64,000 nt of DNA from Bordetella genomosp. 13. GTDB lineage: Bacteria > Pseudomonadota > Gammaproteobacteria > Burkholderiales > Burkholderiaceae_B. How positions within the stretch are numbered: the first letter of the stretch is position 1; the number at the start of each line of letters is the position of its first letter. The notes under the pieces are model-generated. The model was given only the letters and a program-made list of their open reading frames with translations. It was not told the DNA's origin and did no database searches. The position numbers and the translations under genes were made by a program. Where the stretch lies: assembly GCF_007679965.1 (NCBI RefSeq), contig NZ_VEHL01000002.1, forward strand, positions 294,235 through 358,234. Direction: 5' to 3'. This document shows, piece by piece, positions 16,357 through 26,334 of the stretch.

Positions 16357-17544
16357 ATGCCGGGAACGGCCTCGCGTATCAGGACCTGGTCCGCCGTGCA
16401 CAGGTGGACCAGCCTGGCCTGCACGCTGTTCATGCTGGTCGCGTGCCTGTCCGGCCTGCCGCTGATCTTCCGAGACGAGATCGTGGGCTGGCTGGACGGC
16501 ACGCAGGCCTACACGCCCGTGGCGTCCGGGCAGCGCCAGGCCGGCCTGGATGACATGGCCCGGGCCGCCACGCGGCTGCACCCGGGCTATCGCCTGACCG
16601 AGGTATTCGTCGGTCATCGCGAACCCAAGGCCATATTCCAGATGAGCGCCTCATCCACGGCGCTGGCCGCCGGGCAGCCGGCCCATCGCCGTCTCGTCTT
16701 CGACCTGCGCACCGGCGATCTGCTCGAGGAATCCGACGCCGCGCAGCCGCATGGCGGCCCGGCCGCGCGGCTGATGGTCGTCATGGTGCGCCTGCACATC
16801 GACCTGTACGCACGCCTGCCGGGCCAGCTCTTCATGGGCTTCATGGCGCTGCTGCTGGTGGCTGCCGTGGTGTCGGGCGTCGTACTGTATGGCCCCTTCA
16901 TGCAGAAGCTGCCGTTCGGCACCGTGCGTGCCCACCGGTCGGCGCGCATCCGATGGCTGGATCGCCATAACCTGCTTGGCATCGTGGCCCTGGCGTGGAC
17001 ACTGATGATGGGCGGCACGGGGGCGCTCCACGAATTGGCCGTGCCGCTGTTCAGGCACTGGATCGACGCGGAGGTGCGGCCCGCGGTGGCGGCCTGGAGC
17101 GGCCTGCCCGCGCCGGATCCCGCGATGATGGCGCCCGTGCAGGGCGCCTACGAGGCCGCGCGCGATGCGGCGCCGGACAGGGTGATCGAGGAACTGGTGT
17201 TTCCGCGCGAAGCCTACGGCGTGCCGCATCACTATCTGCTGTGGGCCAAAGGCGATACCGCATTGTCCGAACATCTGTTCGACGCGGTGCTGGTGGATGC
17301 GCGCACCGGACAGGCAAGCGCGGTGCTGCGGATGCCCTGGTATCTGCGCGCCCTGCAGTTCTCGCGGCCGCTGCACTACGGCGACTACGCGGGCATGCCC
17401 CTGAAGATCATCTGGGGCCTGCTCGACCTGGCCGCCATCGTGGTGCTGGGTAGTGGACTGTACCTGTGGGTGGCGCGGCGCAAGCAGGGCAGGGCGCGGC
17501 TGCGAACGCTCGTCCATGCGCACGCCGGGTCCGCTCGCCGATAG
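16357..17544 (+). CDS. PepSY-domain membrane protein (siderophore-reductase type)
   Basis: The 395-residue protein has four predicted transmembrane helices, near residues 20-41, 150-172, 205-228 and 350-370, with periplasmic PepSY-like segments between. WTSLACTLFMLVACLSGLPLIF and the HRSARIRWLDRHNLLGI block are typical of PepSY-TM proteins. Family members next to siderophore receptors are thought to reduce ferric siderophore in the periplasm using haem or quinol electrons; that role is inferred. The gene starts 4 bp after the receptor stop and closes the iron operon. About 200 bp without a clear signal separate it from the organosulfur operon. Confidence 0.85.
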   Translation: MPGTASRIRTWSAVHRWTSLACTLFMLVACLSGLPLIFRDEIVGWLDGTQAYTPVASGQRQAGLDDMARAATRLHPGYRLTEVFVGHREPKAIFQMSASSTALAAGQPAHRRLVFDLRTGDLLEESDAAQPHGGPAARLMVVMVRLHIDLYARLPGQLFMGFMALLLVAAVVSGVVLYGPFMQKLPFGTVRAHRSARIRWLDRHNLLGIVALAWTLMMGGTGALHELAVPLFRHWIDAEVRPAVAAWSGLPAPDPAMMAPVQGAYEAARDAAPDRVIEELVFPREAYGVPHHYLLWAKGDTALSEHLFDAVLVDARTGQASAVLRMPWYLRALQFSRPLHYGDYAGMPLKIIWGLLDLAAIVVLGSGLYLWVARRKQGRARLRTLVHAHAGSARR

Positions 17545-17741
17545 CGGCGGTCCCGGGGCAAACGCGTCGCATACATGCGGATCGCATCGATCCTTATGCC
17601 GGATATCAATATTCGAACTGCATCGTTTGGGTCCGGTGCGCGCGCTCCTATCATTTGCCCTTCGCCCTTTGGGGGCTCGCGGATCGTGTAGTCGATGCGG
17701 GAGCCTAGCCATGCTCCCACGACCGCACGCACGATCCTGCC

Positions 17742-18671
17742 ATGTCCGCCACCGCCGAGAAAATCGAAGTCCGCCCCTTGTCGCTGCACACCGGCGCCGA
17801 AATCCACGGCGTGGACCTGCGCGACGACCTGGATGCCGACACGGTGGCGCAGATCCGCGCAGCCCTGCTGACGTGGAAGGTCGTGTTCTTCCGTGACCAA
17901 AACCTGGGCCACGCGGACCAGATCCGCTTCGGACGGCGCTTCGGCGACCTGACCGTGGGACATCCGGTGTTCGGCTACGTCGACGGCTATCCCGAGCTGT
18001 ACTCGGTGGCCAAGAACCGCTTCAAGGCGCGTTTCGACGGCGAACAGCTGGTGCGTCCGTGGAGCGGCTGGCATACCGACATCACGGCGGCGGTGAATCC
18101 GCCCGCGGCCTCGATCCTGCGCGGCGTCACCATTCCGCCATATGGCGGCGACACGCAATGGACCAACCTGGTGGCGGCCTACGAAGGCCTGTCGCCGACG
18201 CTGCGCGGCTTCGTCGACGGGCTGCGCGCCATCCATCGCTTCACGCCGCCGGAAGGCCGCCAGGCCAAACAGGAATTCATCAAGAGCCTGGCCGACACGC
18301 CGCTGGTGTCCGAACATCCGCTGGTGCGCGTGCATCCCGAGACGGGCGAGCGCGCGCTGTTCGTCAGCCCAGGATTCATCAAGCAGATCGTGGGTCTGTC
18401 GCCGCGCGAAAGCGAACATCTGCTGGCGCTGCTGTTCGAACAGATACTGAAGCCGGAGTACATCGTCCGCTTCAAGTGGCAGGCGGGCGACATCGCCTTC
18501 TGGGACAACCGCGCCACCGCGCACCGCGCGCCTTCCGACATCAATCAGACCGACTTCGATCGGCAGCTCTATCGCATCACCCTGGTCGGCGACGTGCCGG
18601 TCGGGCCGGACGGCCAGTCCTCCACGGCCATCCAGGGCGATCCCGTGCTGGCGCATCAACTGGCCGACTGA
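17742..18671 (+). CDS. TauD/TfdA-family alpha-ketoglutarate dioxygenase
   Basis: The 309-residue enzyme carries the Fe(II) facial triad of the TauD family: H111-x-D113 in GWHTDIT and H261 in TAHRAPSD, with a downstream Arg (QLYRITL) for 2-oxoglutarate. Family members hydroxylate the carbon next to a sulfonate, releasing sulfite and an aldehyde; others act on sulfate esters or herbicides. GGVDL-like and VVFFRDQNL motifs in the N-terminal third are also typical. It heads a run of eleven genes on the plus strand that includes an importer and flavin monooxygenases, so it probably initiates sulfur release from an organosulfur compound. The substrate is not readable from sequence. Confidence 0.88.
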   Translation: MSATAEKIEVRPLSLHTGAEIHGVDLRDDLDADTVAQIRAALLTWKVVFFRDQNLGHADQIRFGRRFGDLTVGHPVFGYVDGYPELYSVAKNRFKARFDGEQLVRPWSGWHTDITAAVNPPAASILRGVTIPPYGGDTQWTNLVAAYEGLSPTLRGFVDGLRAIHRFTPPEGRQAKQEFIKSLADTPLVSEHPLVRVHPETGERALFVSPGFIKQIVGLSPRESEHLLALLFEQILKPEYIVRFKWQAGDIAFWDNRATAHRAPSDINQTDFDRQLYRITLVGDVPVGPDGQSSTAIQGDPVLAHQLAD

Positions 18672-18704
18672 GACCGCATCACCCCCGTTAGATAAGGTTC
18701 CTTC

Positions 18705-20252
18705 ATGTACAAGATTTCGACAGCCCTCGGCGGGCTGGCGCTGGCTGCCGCATTGCTCGTCGGTTCCGCACAACCCGCGCTGGCCGCCAGCACGGCGCCC
18801 GCGGTGGACCGCGACACGCTGGTCGTCGGCGTGGAAAAGGAGTTCTACAACCTGGACGGCCTGGTGGCCGTCAGCGGCGACTCGCTGCGCTACGGCTGGC
18901 AGATCTACGACACGCTGTACGGCTTCGACGGCAAGGGCAACCTGGTGCCGCGCCTGGCCACGGCGTTGAAGGTGTCTGACGATGCGCGCACATTCACCTA
19001 CACGCTGCGTCCCGACGTGAAGTTCCACAACGGCACGACGTTCACCTCGCGCGACGTGAAGGCCTCGCTGGACCACGTGCTGGACCCGCAGAGCAAGAGC
19101 ACGCGGCGTCCGTACTTCGCGCCGGTGGTCGAGTCGGTGGAAACGCCCGACGACCAGACGGTAGTGTTCAAGCTGAAGGCCCCCGACGGCGCCTTCGCCA
19201 ACAAGGTCGCGGGCTATCTGTACATCGTGCCCGGCGAGTACCTGGCCAGCCTGCCCAACCCCGACGCCTTCGCGCAGAAGCCCGTGTCGCTGGGACCGTA
19301 CAAGTTCAAGTCGCTGGCGCCCGGCGGCAGCGAGCTGGTACTGGAACGCTTCGACGACTACTGGGGCGATAAGCCGCGCGTGAAGACGCTGGTGTTCCGC
19401 GCCATCACGGAGCCCGCCAGCCGCGTGAACGCCGTGCTGCGCGGCGAGGTGGACCTGTCCGTGGCCCTGCCGTTCTCGGACTTCGAGCGCCTGAAGAAGG
19501 AAGCGGGCCTGGAGGTGATCGAAAGCCGCGTCGCCTCGCCCATCTATGTGCGCGTCTACACCAACGTGAAGGAATCGCCCTTCGCCGACGTGAAGGTGCG
19601 CCAGGCGCTCAGCTATGCGCTGGACACGAAGGCCATCATCAAGAGCGTGCTGCACGGCGTGGGCGAGCCGCTGGGCACCTTCATCTCGAACTACTACCCG
19701 TATGGCGCGGACAAGGCCATCGCACCGTATCCGTACGACCCTGCCCGGGCGCGTGCGCTGCTGGCCGAAGCGGGCTACGCCAAGGGCTTCTCGACCGAAC
19801 TGAACATCCAGGGCGACATCCCGCAGGGCGTGGCCGAGGCCATCGCGGCCTACTGGGGCCAGGTGGGCGTGAAGGTCAAGCTCAACCGCCTGACCTATGC
19901 CACCTTCCAGCGCCTGAACAACACGCACACCTCGGGCCCGCTGGCGCTGAGCCAGTTCACCAATGCGCTGTACGACCCCATCCATCCGGTGGGCGGCGCG
20001 TTCGCCAGCAACGGGAGCTGGTCGGACTACTCGAATCCCAAGATCGATGCGCTGCTGGACGAGGCCTCGCGCATCAGCGACACGGCCAGGCGCGGCGAGG
20101 TATTCCAGCGCGTCGGCCGCGAGCTGCACGACGACGCGGCGGCATTCTTCATTTCCGAGTTCTCGTACATCTATGCGAAGAAGCAGACGCTGCAATGGCA
20201 ACCGCAGCAGGGCTCGGGCTTCCTGAACTTCCGCACCGTGCAGTGGAAGTAG
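18705..20252 (+). CDS. ABC transporter periplasmic binding protein, family 5
   Basis: The 515-residue protein has a Sec signal peptide cut near Ala-Leu-Ala-Ala (about residue 28). Its length and sequence fit family 5 solute-binding proteins (peptide/opine/nickel type), for example FTYTLRPDVKFHNGTTF and PVSLGPYKF. Such proteins bind oligopeptides, but many relatives bind unrelated solutes such as glutathione or organosulfur compounds. It is followed after 3 bp by the permease gene, and the whole transporter (binding protein, two permeases, two ATPases) is present. Being placed between TauD and two sulfur-type monooxygenases, it most likely imports the organosulfur substrate. Confidence 0.9.
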   Translation: MYKISTALGGLALAAALLVGSAQPALAASTAPAVDRDTLVVGVEKEFYNLDGLVAVSGDSLRYGWQIYDTLYGFDGKGNLVPRLATALKVSDDARTFTYTLRPDVKFHNGTTFTSRDVKASLDHVLDPQSKSTRRPYFAPVVESVETPDDQTVVFKLKAPDGAFANKVAGYLYIVPGEYLASLPNPDAFAQKPVSLGPYKFKSLAPGGSELVLERFDDYWGDKPRVKTLVFRAITEPASRVNAVLRGEVDLSVALPFSDFERLKKEAGLEVIESRVASPIYVRVYTNVKESPFADVKVRQALSYALDTKAIIKSVLHGVGEPLGTFISNYYPYGADKAIAPYPYDPARARALLAEAGYAKGFSTELNIQGDIPQGVAEAIAAYWGQVGVKVKLNRLTYATFQRLNNTHTSGPLALSQFTNALYDPIHPVGGAFASNGSWSDYSNPKIDALLDEASRISDTARRGEVFQRVGRELHDDAAAFFISEFSYIYAKKQTLQWQPQQGSGFLNFRTVQWK

Positions 20253-20255
20253 GCG

Positions 20256-21176
20256 ATGCTGGTCTATAGCCTGCGCAAACTGGGATCGGCGCTGGTCACG
20301 GTGCTGCTGATGTCGATCCTGATCTTTGTGCTGGTGCGGCAGGTGGGCGATCCCGCCTACCTGCTGATGCCGCCCGAGGCCACCGAGGCCGACCGCCAGC
20401 TGTTCCGTCAGCAACTGGGCCTGGCCGACCCGGTGCCCGTGCAGTACCTGCGCTTCCTGGGCGGCATGGCGCGCGGCGACATGGGCAAGTCCTTCCATTT
20501 CGGCGCGCCCGCGCTGGACATGGTGCTTGCCCGCCTGTCGTCCAGCCTGCTGCTGGTGGGCATCGCGCTCTGCCTGGCCCTGGCCGTCGGGCTGCTGCTG
20601 GGCGTGTCCTCGGCCGTGTCGCGCAGCCGCCTGCTGGCGCGCTTCGCGGCGCTGTTCTCGGTATTGGGACAAGCCGCGCCGCCGTTCTTCGTGGCCCTGC
20701 TGTTCATCCGCCTGTTCTCGGTGCAATGGGGCTGGCTGCCCACCGGCGGCCATGGCACGTGGCAGCACCTGGTGCTGCCCGTGGCCGCGCTGGCCTGGTA
20801 CTCGGCGGCCGGCATCGCCCGGCTGACGCGCGCCAACATGCTGACGGTGCTGGAGACGGACTACATCAGGATGGCGCGCATCAAGGGCCTGCCCACGCGC
20901 GTGATCGTCTTCACGCATGCGCTGAAGAACGCGGCGCTGCCCATCGTGGCCTTCGCGGCGTCGCAGTTCGGCGTGCTGGTGGGCGGCGCAATCGCCATCG
21001 AGACGGTGTTTTCGTGGCCGGGCTTCGGCAGCCTGATGGTCGAGGCCATCAACACGCTGGACTTCACCGTGGTGCAGGCCGCCGTGGTGGTCTCGGTGCT
21101 GCTGTTCATCGTCATCAATCTGCTCGCGGACGTGCTGTATGCAGCCATCGATCCGCGCATACGGTATCGCCAATGA
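20256..21176 (+). CDS. ABC transporter permease, DppB type
   Basis: The 306-residue inner-membrane protein has about six transmembrane helices (near 10-30, 100-122, 135-160, 175-195, 235-258, 285-302). The EAA-like cytoplasmic loop (YIRMARIKGLPTRVIVFTHALKNAALPIVAF) lies at about 205-235 and contacts the ATPases. It begins 3 bp after the binding-protein stop and overlaps the next permease by 4 bp (ATGA). This is the DppB/OppB half of the heterodimeric channel. Confidence 0.92.
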   Translation: MLVYSLRKLGSALVTVLLMSILIFVLVRQVGDPAYLLMPPEATEADRQLFRQQLGLADPVPVQYLRFLGGMARGDMGKSFHFGAPALDMVLARLSSSLLLVGIALCLALAVGLLLGVSSAVSRSRLLARFAALFSVLGQAAPPFFVALLFIRLFSVQWGWLPTGGHGTWQHLVLPVAALAWYSAAGIARLTRANMLTVLETDYIRMARIKGLPTRVIVFTHALKNAALPIVAFAASQFGVLVGGAIAIETVFSWPGFGSLMVEAINTLDFTVVQAAVVVSVLLFIVINLLADVLYAAIDPRIRYRQ

Positions 21177-22057
21177 GTACATCATCGACCGAGGTCCTGG
21201 CCGTCTCCAATCCCGCCGCGCCGCGCGCACGCCCGGACCGGCAACTCTGGAAGCATCGCCGCGTGATGCTGCCCGCGGCGGTGTTCCTGCTGATCGTGGC
21301 CGTCTCGGCGTTCGCGCCGTGGCTGTCTTCCATCGACCCCAACGCCATCGACCTGTCCGCCACGTTCCAGCCCCCGGGCGCGGCGCACTGGTTCGGCACC
21401 GACCAGATGGGACGCGACGTGTACACGCGCACGCTGCACGGCGGCCGCATCTCGTTGCTGATCGCGTTCTGCGCGGTGGCGCTGGCCGGCGTGCTGGGCG
21501 CGTTGGCCGGCATCCTCTCCGCCTACATCGGCGGCCGTTTCGACGGTTTCATGATGCGCATCGTGGACGCGCAGTACGCGCTGCCGCCGGTCTTCCTGGC
21601 CATGCTGATCGTGGGCGTGCTGGGCCCCAGCATCACCAACATCATCGCCGTGGTCACGCTGGCCAACTGGGGCCGCTTCGCGCGCATCATCCGCGCCGAG
21701 GCGCTCAGCCTGCGCGAGCGCGACTTCGTGTTGATCGCGAGGCTGGTCGGCGCCTCGCCGTGGTACGTGGCGGTGCATCACCTGCTGCCCAATGTGCGCA
21801 ATACCTTCATCGTGCTGCTGACGCTGGACGTGGGCCTGATCGTGTTCATGGAAGCCGCGTTGAGCTTCCTGGGCCTGGGCGTACAGCCGCCCGATCCGTC
21901 GTGGGGCGGCATGATCGCCGAAGGGCGCAACTACCTGGAGAATGCGTGGTGGATGTCCGCGCTGCCCGGCCTGGTGCTGATGGCGACGGTGCTGTGCTCC
22001 AACCTGATCGGCGATGCCTTCCAGGACGGCAAGCCGCTGCGGGGAGCGCGGGAATGA
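21173..22057 (+). CDS. ABC transporter permease, DppC type
   Basis: The 294-residue permease has an N-terminal cytosolic extension, a first helix near 33-53, and five more helices. GTDQMGRDVYTRTLHGGRIS (about 75-94) is a hallmark of DppC/OppC proteins, and an EAA-like loop with RDFVLIARLVGASPW lies near 180-200. The start overlaps the DppB-type stop by 4 bp and the stop overlaps the ATPase start by 4 bp, so the transporter genes are translationally coupled. Confidence 0.92.
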   Translation: MSTSSTEVLAVSNPAAPRARPDRQLWKHRRVMLPAAVFLLIVAVSAFAPWLSSIDPNAIDLSATFQPPGAAHWFGTDQMGRDVYTRTLHGGRISLLIAFCAVALAGVLGALAGILSAYIGGRFDGFMMRIVDAQYALPPVFLAMLIVGVLGPSITNIIAVVTLANWGRFARIIRAEALSLRERDFVLIARLVGASPWYVAVHHLLPNVRNTFIVLLTLDVGLIVFMEAALSFLGLGVQPPDPSWGGMIAEGRNYLENAWWMSALPGLVLMATVLCSNLIGDAFQDGKPLRGARE

Positions 22058-23084
22058 GCGGCACCGTGCACAAGCTGCCTTCCGCCGTGCTGTCGGTCGA
22101 GAACCTGGTGGTCGAGGCCGCGACGCCGGCCGGCCCGGCGCGACTGGTCGATGGCGTGGGCTTCTCGGTGCATGCGGGCCGCACGCTGGGGCTGGTGGGC
22201 GAGTCGGGCTCCGGCAAAAGCGTCACCTGTCTGTCCGTGCTCGGCCTGCCGCCGGCCGGCGTGCGCGTCTCGCAGGGCCGCGTCCTGCTCAACGGGCAGG
22301 ACCTGCGCGGCCGCACCGAGGTCCAGATGAATGCATTGCGCGGCACCGAGATCGGCATGGTGCTGCAGGACCCGATGACCTCGCTGAACCCGCTGTTGAC
22401 CATCGGCCGGCAGATCACCGAGATGTACCGCTATCGCGAGGGCGGCGGCAGCCGCGCCGAGCATCGCGAGCGTGCCGTCGAGCTGATGCGGCGCGTGCGC
22501 ATTCCCGCGCCGGAAAGCCGGCTGGGCAGCTATCCCCACCAGTTCAGCGGCGGCATGCGCCAGCGCATCGCCATCGCGATGAACCTGGCCTGCAACCCCG
22601 GCCTGCTGATCGCCGACGAACCCACGACCGCGCTGGACATCACCGTGCGCCTGCAGATCCTGGACCTGCTGCGCGAGCTGCAGGCGCAGCAGGGCACTGC
22701 CATCGTGTTCGTCACGCACGACCTGCACCTGGTGCGCCGCTATTGCGACGACGTGGCCGTGATGTACGCGGGCCGCATCGTCGAACAGGGGCCGGTGGAG
22801 CAGGTCTTCGGTCAGCCGCTGCATCCGTATACCCGTGGCCTGCTGGGCGCGGTGCCGCGCCTGCGCGGCAATCCGCGGCGCCTGACGGTGATACCCGGCC
22901 AGCCGCCGCTGCCCGGCGCCATCACGCAGGGTTGCCGCTTCGCGCCGCGTTGCGGGCAGGCGCAGGCGGACTGCGCCGCCGCCTATCCGGACCTGCGCGC
23001 GCACCGGCCCGGTCACCAGGCCGCGTGCTGGCTTGCCGGCGCCGACGCGGCAGCGGCGCGTCCCGATCGAATCGCGGTGGCCGT

Positions 23085-23088
<4 letters not shown>
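22054..23088 (+). CDS. ABC transporter ATPase, DppD/OppD type
   Basis: The 344-residue ATPase has Walker A GESGSGKS at about 49-56, Q-loop VLQDPMTSLNP near 107-117, signature FSGGMRQR near 163-170, Walker B LLIADEPT near 185-192 and an H-loop (VTHDLHLV). The C-terminal oligopeptide-type extension contains the CRFAPRCGQAQADC cysteine cluster, which in some DppD-like ATPases binds an iron-sulfur cluster. It pairs with the DppF-type ATPase encoded next, overlapping by 4 bp. Confidence 0.92.
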
Positions 23089-24089
<1,001 letters not shown>

Positions 24090-24101
24090 CGCGCTGCCAT
24101 C

Positions 24102-25502
24102 ATGTCCAAACAGATCCGCCTGAACGCCTTCCTGACCTTCGCGCCCACGCATCTTTCGCCGGGACTGTGGTCGCATCCCGAGGACCGCTCGCTGCAGTAC
24201 AACACGCTGCCGTTCTGGACGGACCTGGCGCGTACCGCCGAACGCGGGGGCTACGACGCCCTGTTCTTCGCCGATGGCATCAGCCAGTACGACGTGTATG
24301 GCGGCTCCAACGCCGCCGGCGTGCGCTGGGGCCTGCAGTTTCCCCGGCTCGACCCGCTGCTGCTGGTGTCCGCCATGGCGCAGGCCACCGAACACCTGGG
24401 CTTCGCCGTGACCAGCAGCGTCACGTACGAGCCGCCGTTCCTGTTCGCGCGGCGCATGTCCACGCTGGACCACCTGACCGGCGGACGCATCGGCTGGAAC
24501 ATCGTGACCAGCTTCGGCGACAGCGGCGCGAGGGCGGCGGGCCATGCCGGCGCGCGGCCTCACGACGAACGCTACGAGGTGGCCGACGAGTACATGGAGC
24601 TGGTCTACCGCCTGTGGGAGCAGAGCTGGGAAGCGGGCGCCGCGCTGCGCGACCGCGACAGCCGCGTGTTCGCCGACCCCGCACGCGTGCACGAGATCCG
24701 CCACGAGGGCCGCTTCTTCAGCGTGCAGGGCATGCATTATTCGGAGCCCTCGCCGCAGCGCACGCCGGTGCTGTACCAGGCCGGCACCTCCGGGCGCGGC
24801 AAGGACTTCGCCGCCCGGCATGCCGAGGGCGTGTTCCTCAGCGGCCCCACCGCGCGCATCGCGGCCAACGATGCCGCGGACATCCGCCGCCGCGCCCAGG
24901 CGCTGGGCCGAGATCCGGCATCGCTGCTGTTCTTCTCGCTGGCCACCGTGGTGGTCGCGCCCACCACGGAAGAAGCACGGCAAAAGTGGCAGGATCTGCA
25001 GCGGCACGTCAGCCTGGAGGGCGCGCTGGCGCTGTTCTCGCGCTGGATCGGCGTGGATCTCTCGCAGTACAGCCCCGACGACCCGCTGCGCTACATCAGG
25101 ACCGAGGGCATGCAGTCCACCATGGAAGGCTTCACGCTGGCCGATCCGGACCGCGTGTGGACCATCGGCGAACTGGCCGTGCACAACGCCATCGGCGGCA
25201 AGGGACCGGTCTTCATCGGTTCGCCCTCGGAGGTGGCCGATGCGATGCAGGCCTGGATCGCCGAGTCCGACATCGATGGCTTCAACCTGAGCCATGCGCT
25301 GCTGCCGGGCAGCCATGAAGACTTCGTGGAACTGGTGGTGCCCGAGCTGCGCCGCCGCGGCGTCTACAAGCCGGCCTACCGGCCGGGCACGCTGCGCGAA
25401 AAGCTATACGGCAGCAGCGCGCCGCTGCTGGCCGCTCCCCATCCCGCCGCGCTGCACCGCGCGGCGCCCGTCACTACGCAAGCCATCGAGACCCATGCCT
25501 GA
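24102..25502 (+). CDS. LLM-class flavin-dependent monooxygenase, NtaA/DszA type
   Basis: The 466-residue protein belongs to the NtaA/SnaA/DszA branch of luciferase-like FMNH2-dependent monooxygenases, a TIM-barrel fold. Diagnostic stretches include WSHPEDRSLQYNTLPFW near the N terminus, RRMSTLDHLTGGRIGWN near 120-136, and PSPQRTPVLYQAGTSGRG near 215-232. Such enzymes cleave C-S or C-N bonds (for example dibenzothiophene sulfone or nitrilotriacetate) and need FMNH2 from a separate reductase. No flavin reductase gene is visible in this operon, so it must be supplied from elsewhere. The gene overlaps the next by 8 bp. A second homologue lies at 26331, about half identical by eye. Confidence 0.9.
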   Translation: MSKQIRLNAFLTFAPTHLSPGLWSHPEDRSLQYNTLPFWTDLARTAERGGYDALFFADGISQYDVYGGSNAAGVRWGLQFPRLDPLLLVSAMAQATEHLGFAVTSSVTYEPPFLFARRMSTLDHLTGGRIGWNIVTSFGDSGARAAGHAGARPHDERYEVADEYMELVYRLWEQSWEAGAALRDRDSRVFADPARVHEIRHEGRFFSVQGMHYSEPSPQRTPVLYQAGTSGRGKDFAARHAEGVFLSGPTARIAANDAADIRRRAQALGRDPASLLFFSLATVVVAPTTEEARQKWQDLQRHVSLEGALALFSRWIGVDLSQYSPDDPLRYIRTEGMQSTMEGFTLADPDRVWTIGELAVHNAIGGKGPVFIGSPSEVADAMQAWIAESDIDGFNLSHALLPGSHEDFVELVVPELRRRGVYKPAYRPGTLREKLYGSSAPLLAAPHPAALHRAAPVTTQAIETHA

Positions 25503-26334
25503 CGCTACCTACGAGACCATCACCGTCGATCCGCTGACGCGCCACATCGGCGCACAGATCGGCGGCATCGACCTGACCGCGCCGCTGTCGCAGGCCCAGG
25601 TGGCCGAGCTGCGCCGCGCGCTGCTGGAGCACCAGGTGATCTTCTTTCGCGACCAGCCGCTCAATCTGGACCAGCACCTGGCGCTGGGCAAACACTTCGG
25701 CTCCTTGCACGTGCATCCCAATGCACCGGGGCCGGAAGGGTATCCCGAGATCCTGCGCATCCACGCCGACGAGAAGACAAAACGCATCGCGGGCGACCGC
25801 TGGCACTCCGACGTGTCGTGCGATGCGGAACCGCCGCTGGGCAGCATCCTGCACCTGCATACGCTGCCCGAGCGCGGCGGCGACACGCTGTTCTCCAGCA
25901 GCTTCGCCGTATACGACTCGCTGTCGCCCGGCCTGAAGACCTATCTGGAAGGCCTGACCGCCACCCACGACGGCGAGCCCACCTATCGCCAGCGCAACCG
26001 CCTGAAGGGCATCGACGACAGCGGCAAAACCTATCCCAAGGCCTCGCACCCGGTGGTGCGCACGCATCCGGAAAGCGGCCGCAAGGGCATCTTCGTCAAT
26101 GCCAACTTCACCACGCACATCGACGGCGTGTCGGCGGCAGAGAGCGAAGGCATCCTGCGCCTGCTGTTCGAACGCTTCACCGTGCCGGATTTCCAGGTGC
26201 GCTGGCGCTGGGAGCCGGACTCGATCGCGTTCTGGGACAACCGCGCTTGCCAGCACCTGGCCGTGTGGGACTACTACCCCGAGGTGCGTTCGGGCTTCCG
26301 CGTCACCATCAACGGGGACAGGCCTTACCTATGA
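25495..26334 (+). CDS. TauD/TfdA-family dioxygenase (second copy)
   Basis: The 279-residue enzyme has the Fe(II) ligands H104-x-D106 (WHSDVSCD) and H254 (CQHLAVWDY), plus the conserved FFRDQPL segment and a C-terminal Arg for 2-oxoglutarate. It is clearly a different paralogue from the 17742 gene, being shorter and ending RVTINGDRPYL, as in TauD-like taurine or alkylsulfatase dioxygenases. The start overlaps the upstream monooxygenase by 8 bp and the stop overlaps the downstream monooxygenase by 4 bp, so it is embedded in the coupled desulfurisation genes. Two dioxygenases in one operon suggest either two substrates or consecutive steps. Confidence 0.9.
   Translation: MPDATYETITVDPLTRHIGAQIGGIDLTAPLSQAQVAELRRALLEHQVIFFRDQPLNLDQHLALGKHFGSLHVHPNAPGPEGYPEILRIHADEKTKRIAGDRWHSDVSCDAEPPLGSILHLHTLPERGGDTLFSSSFAVYDSLSPGLKTYLEGLTATHDGEPTYRQRNRLKGIDDSGKTYPKASHPVVRTHPESGRKGIFVNANFTTHIDGVSAAESEGILRLLFERFTVPDFQVRWRWEPDSIAFWDNRACQHLAVWDYYPEVRSGFRVTINGDRPYL

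Noticed and set aside
17385..21230. Very long open frame on the minus strand opposite the PepSY, TauD and binding-protein genes
   Set aside because: Its translation is low-complexity Arg/His/Gln/Gly-rich sequence, typical of the antisense of GC-rich genes, and four well-supported genes lie on the other strand.
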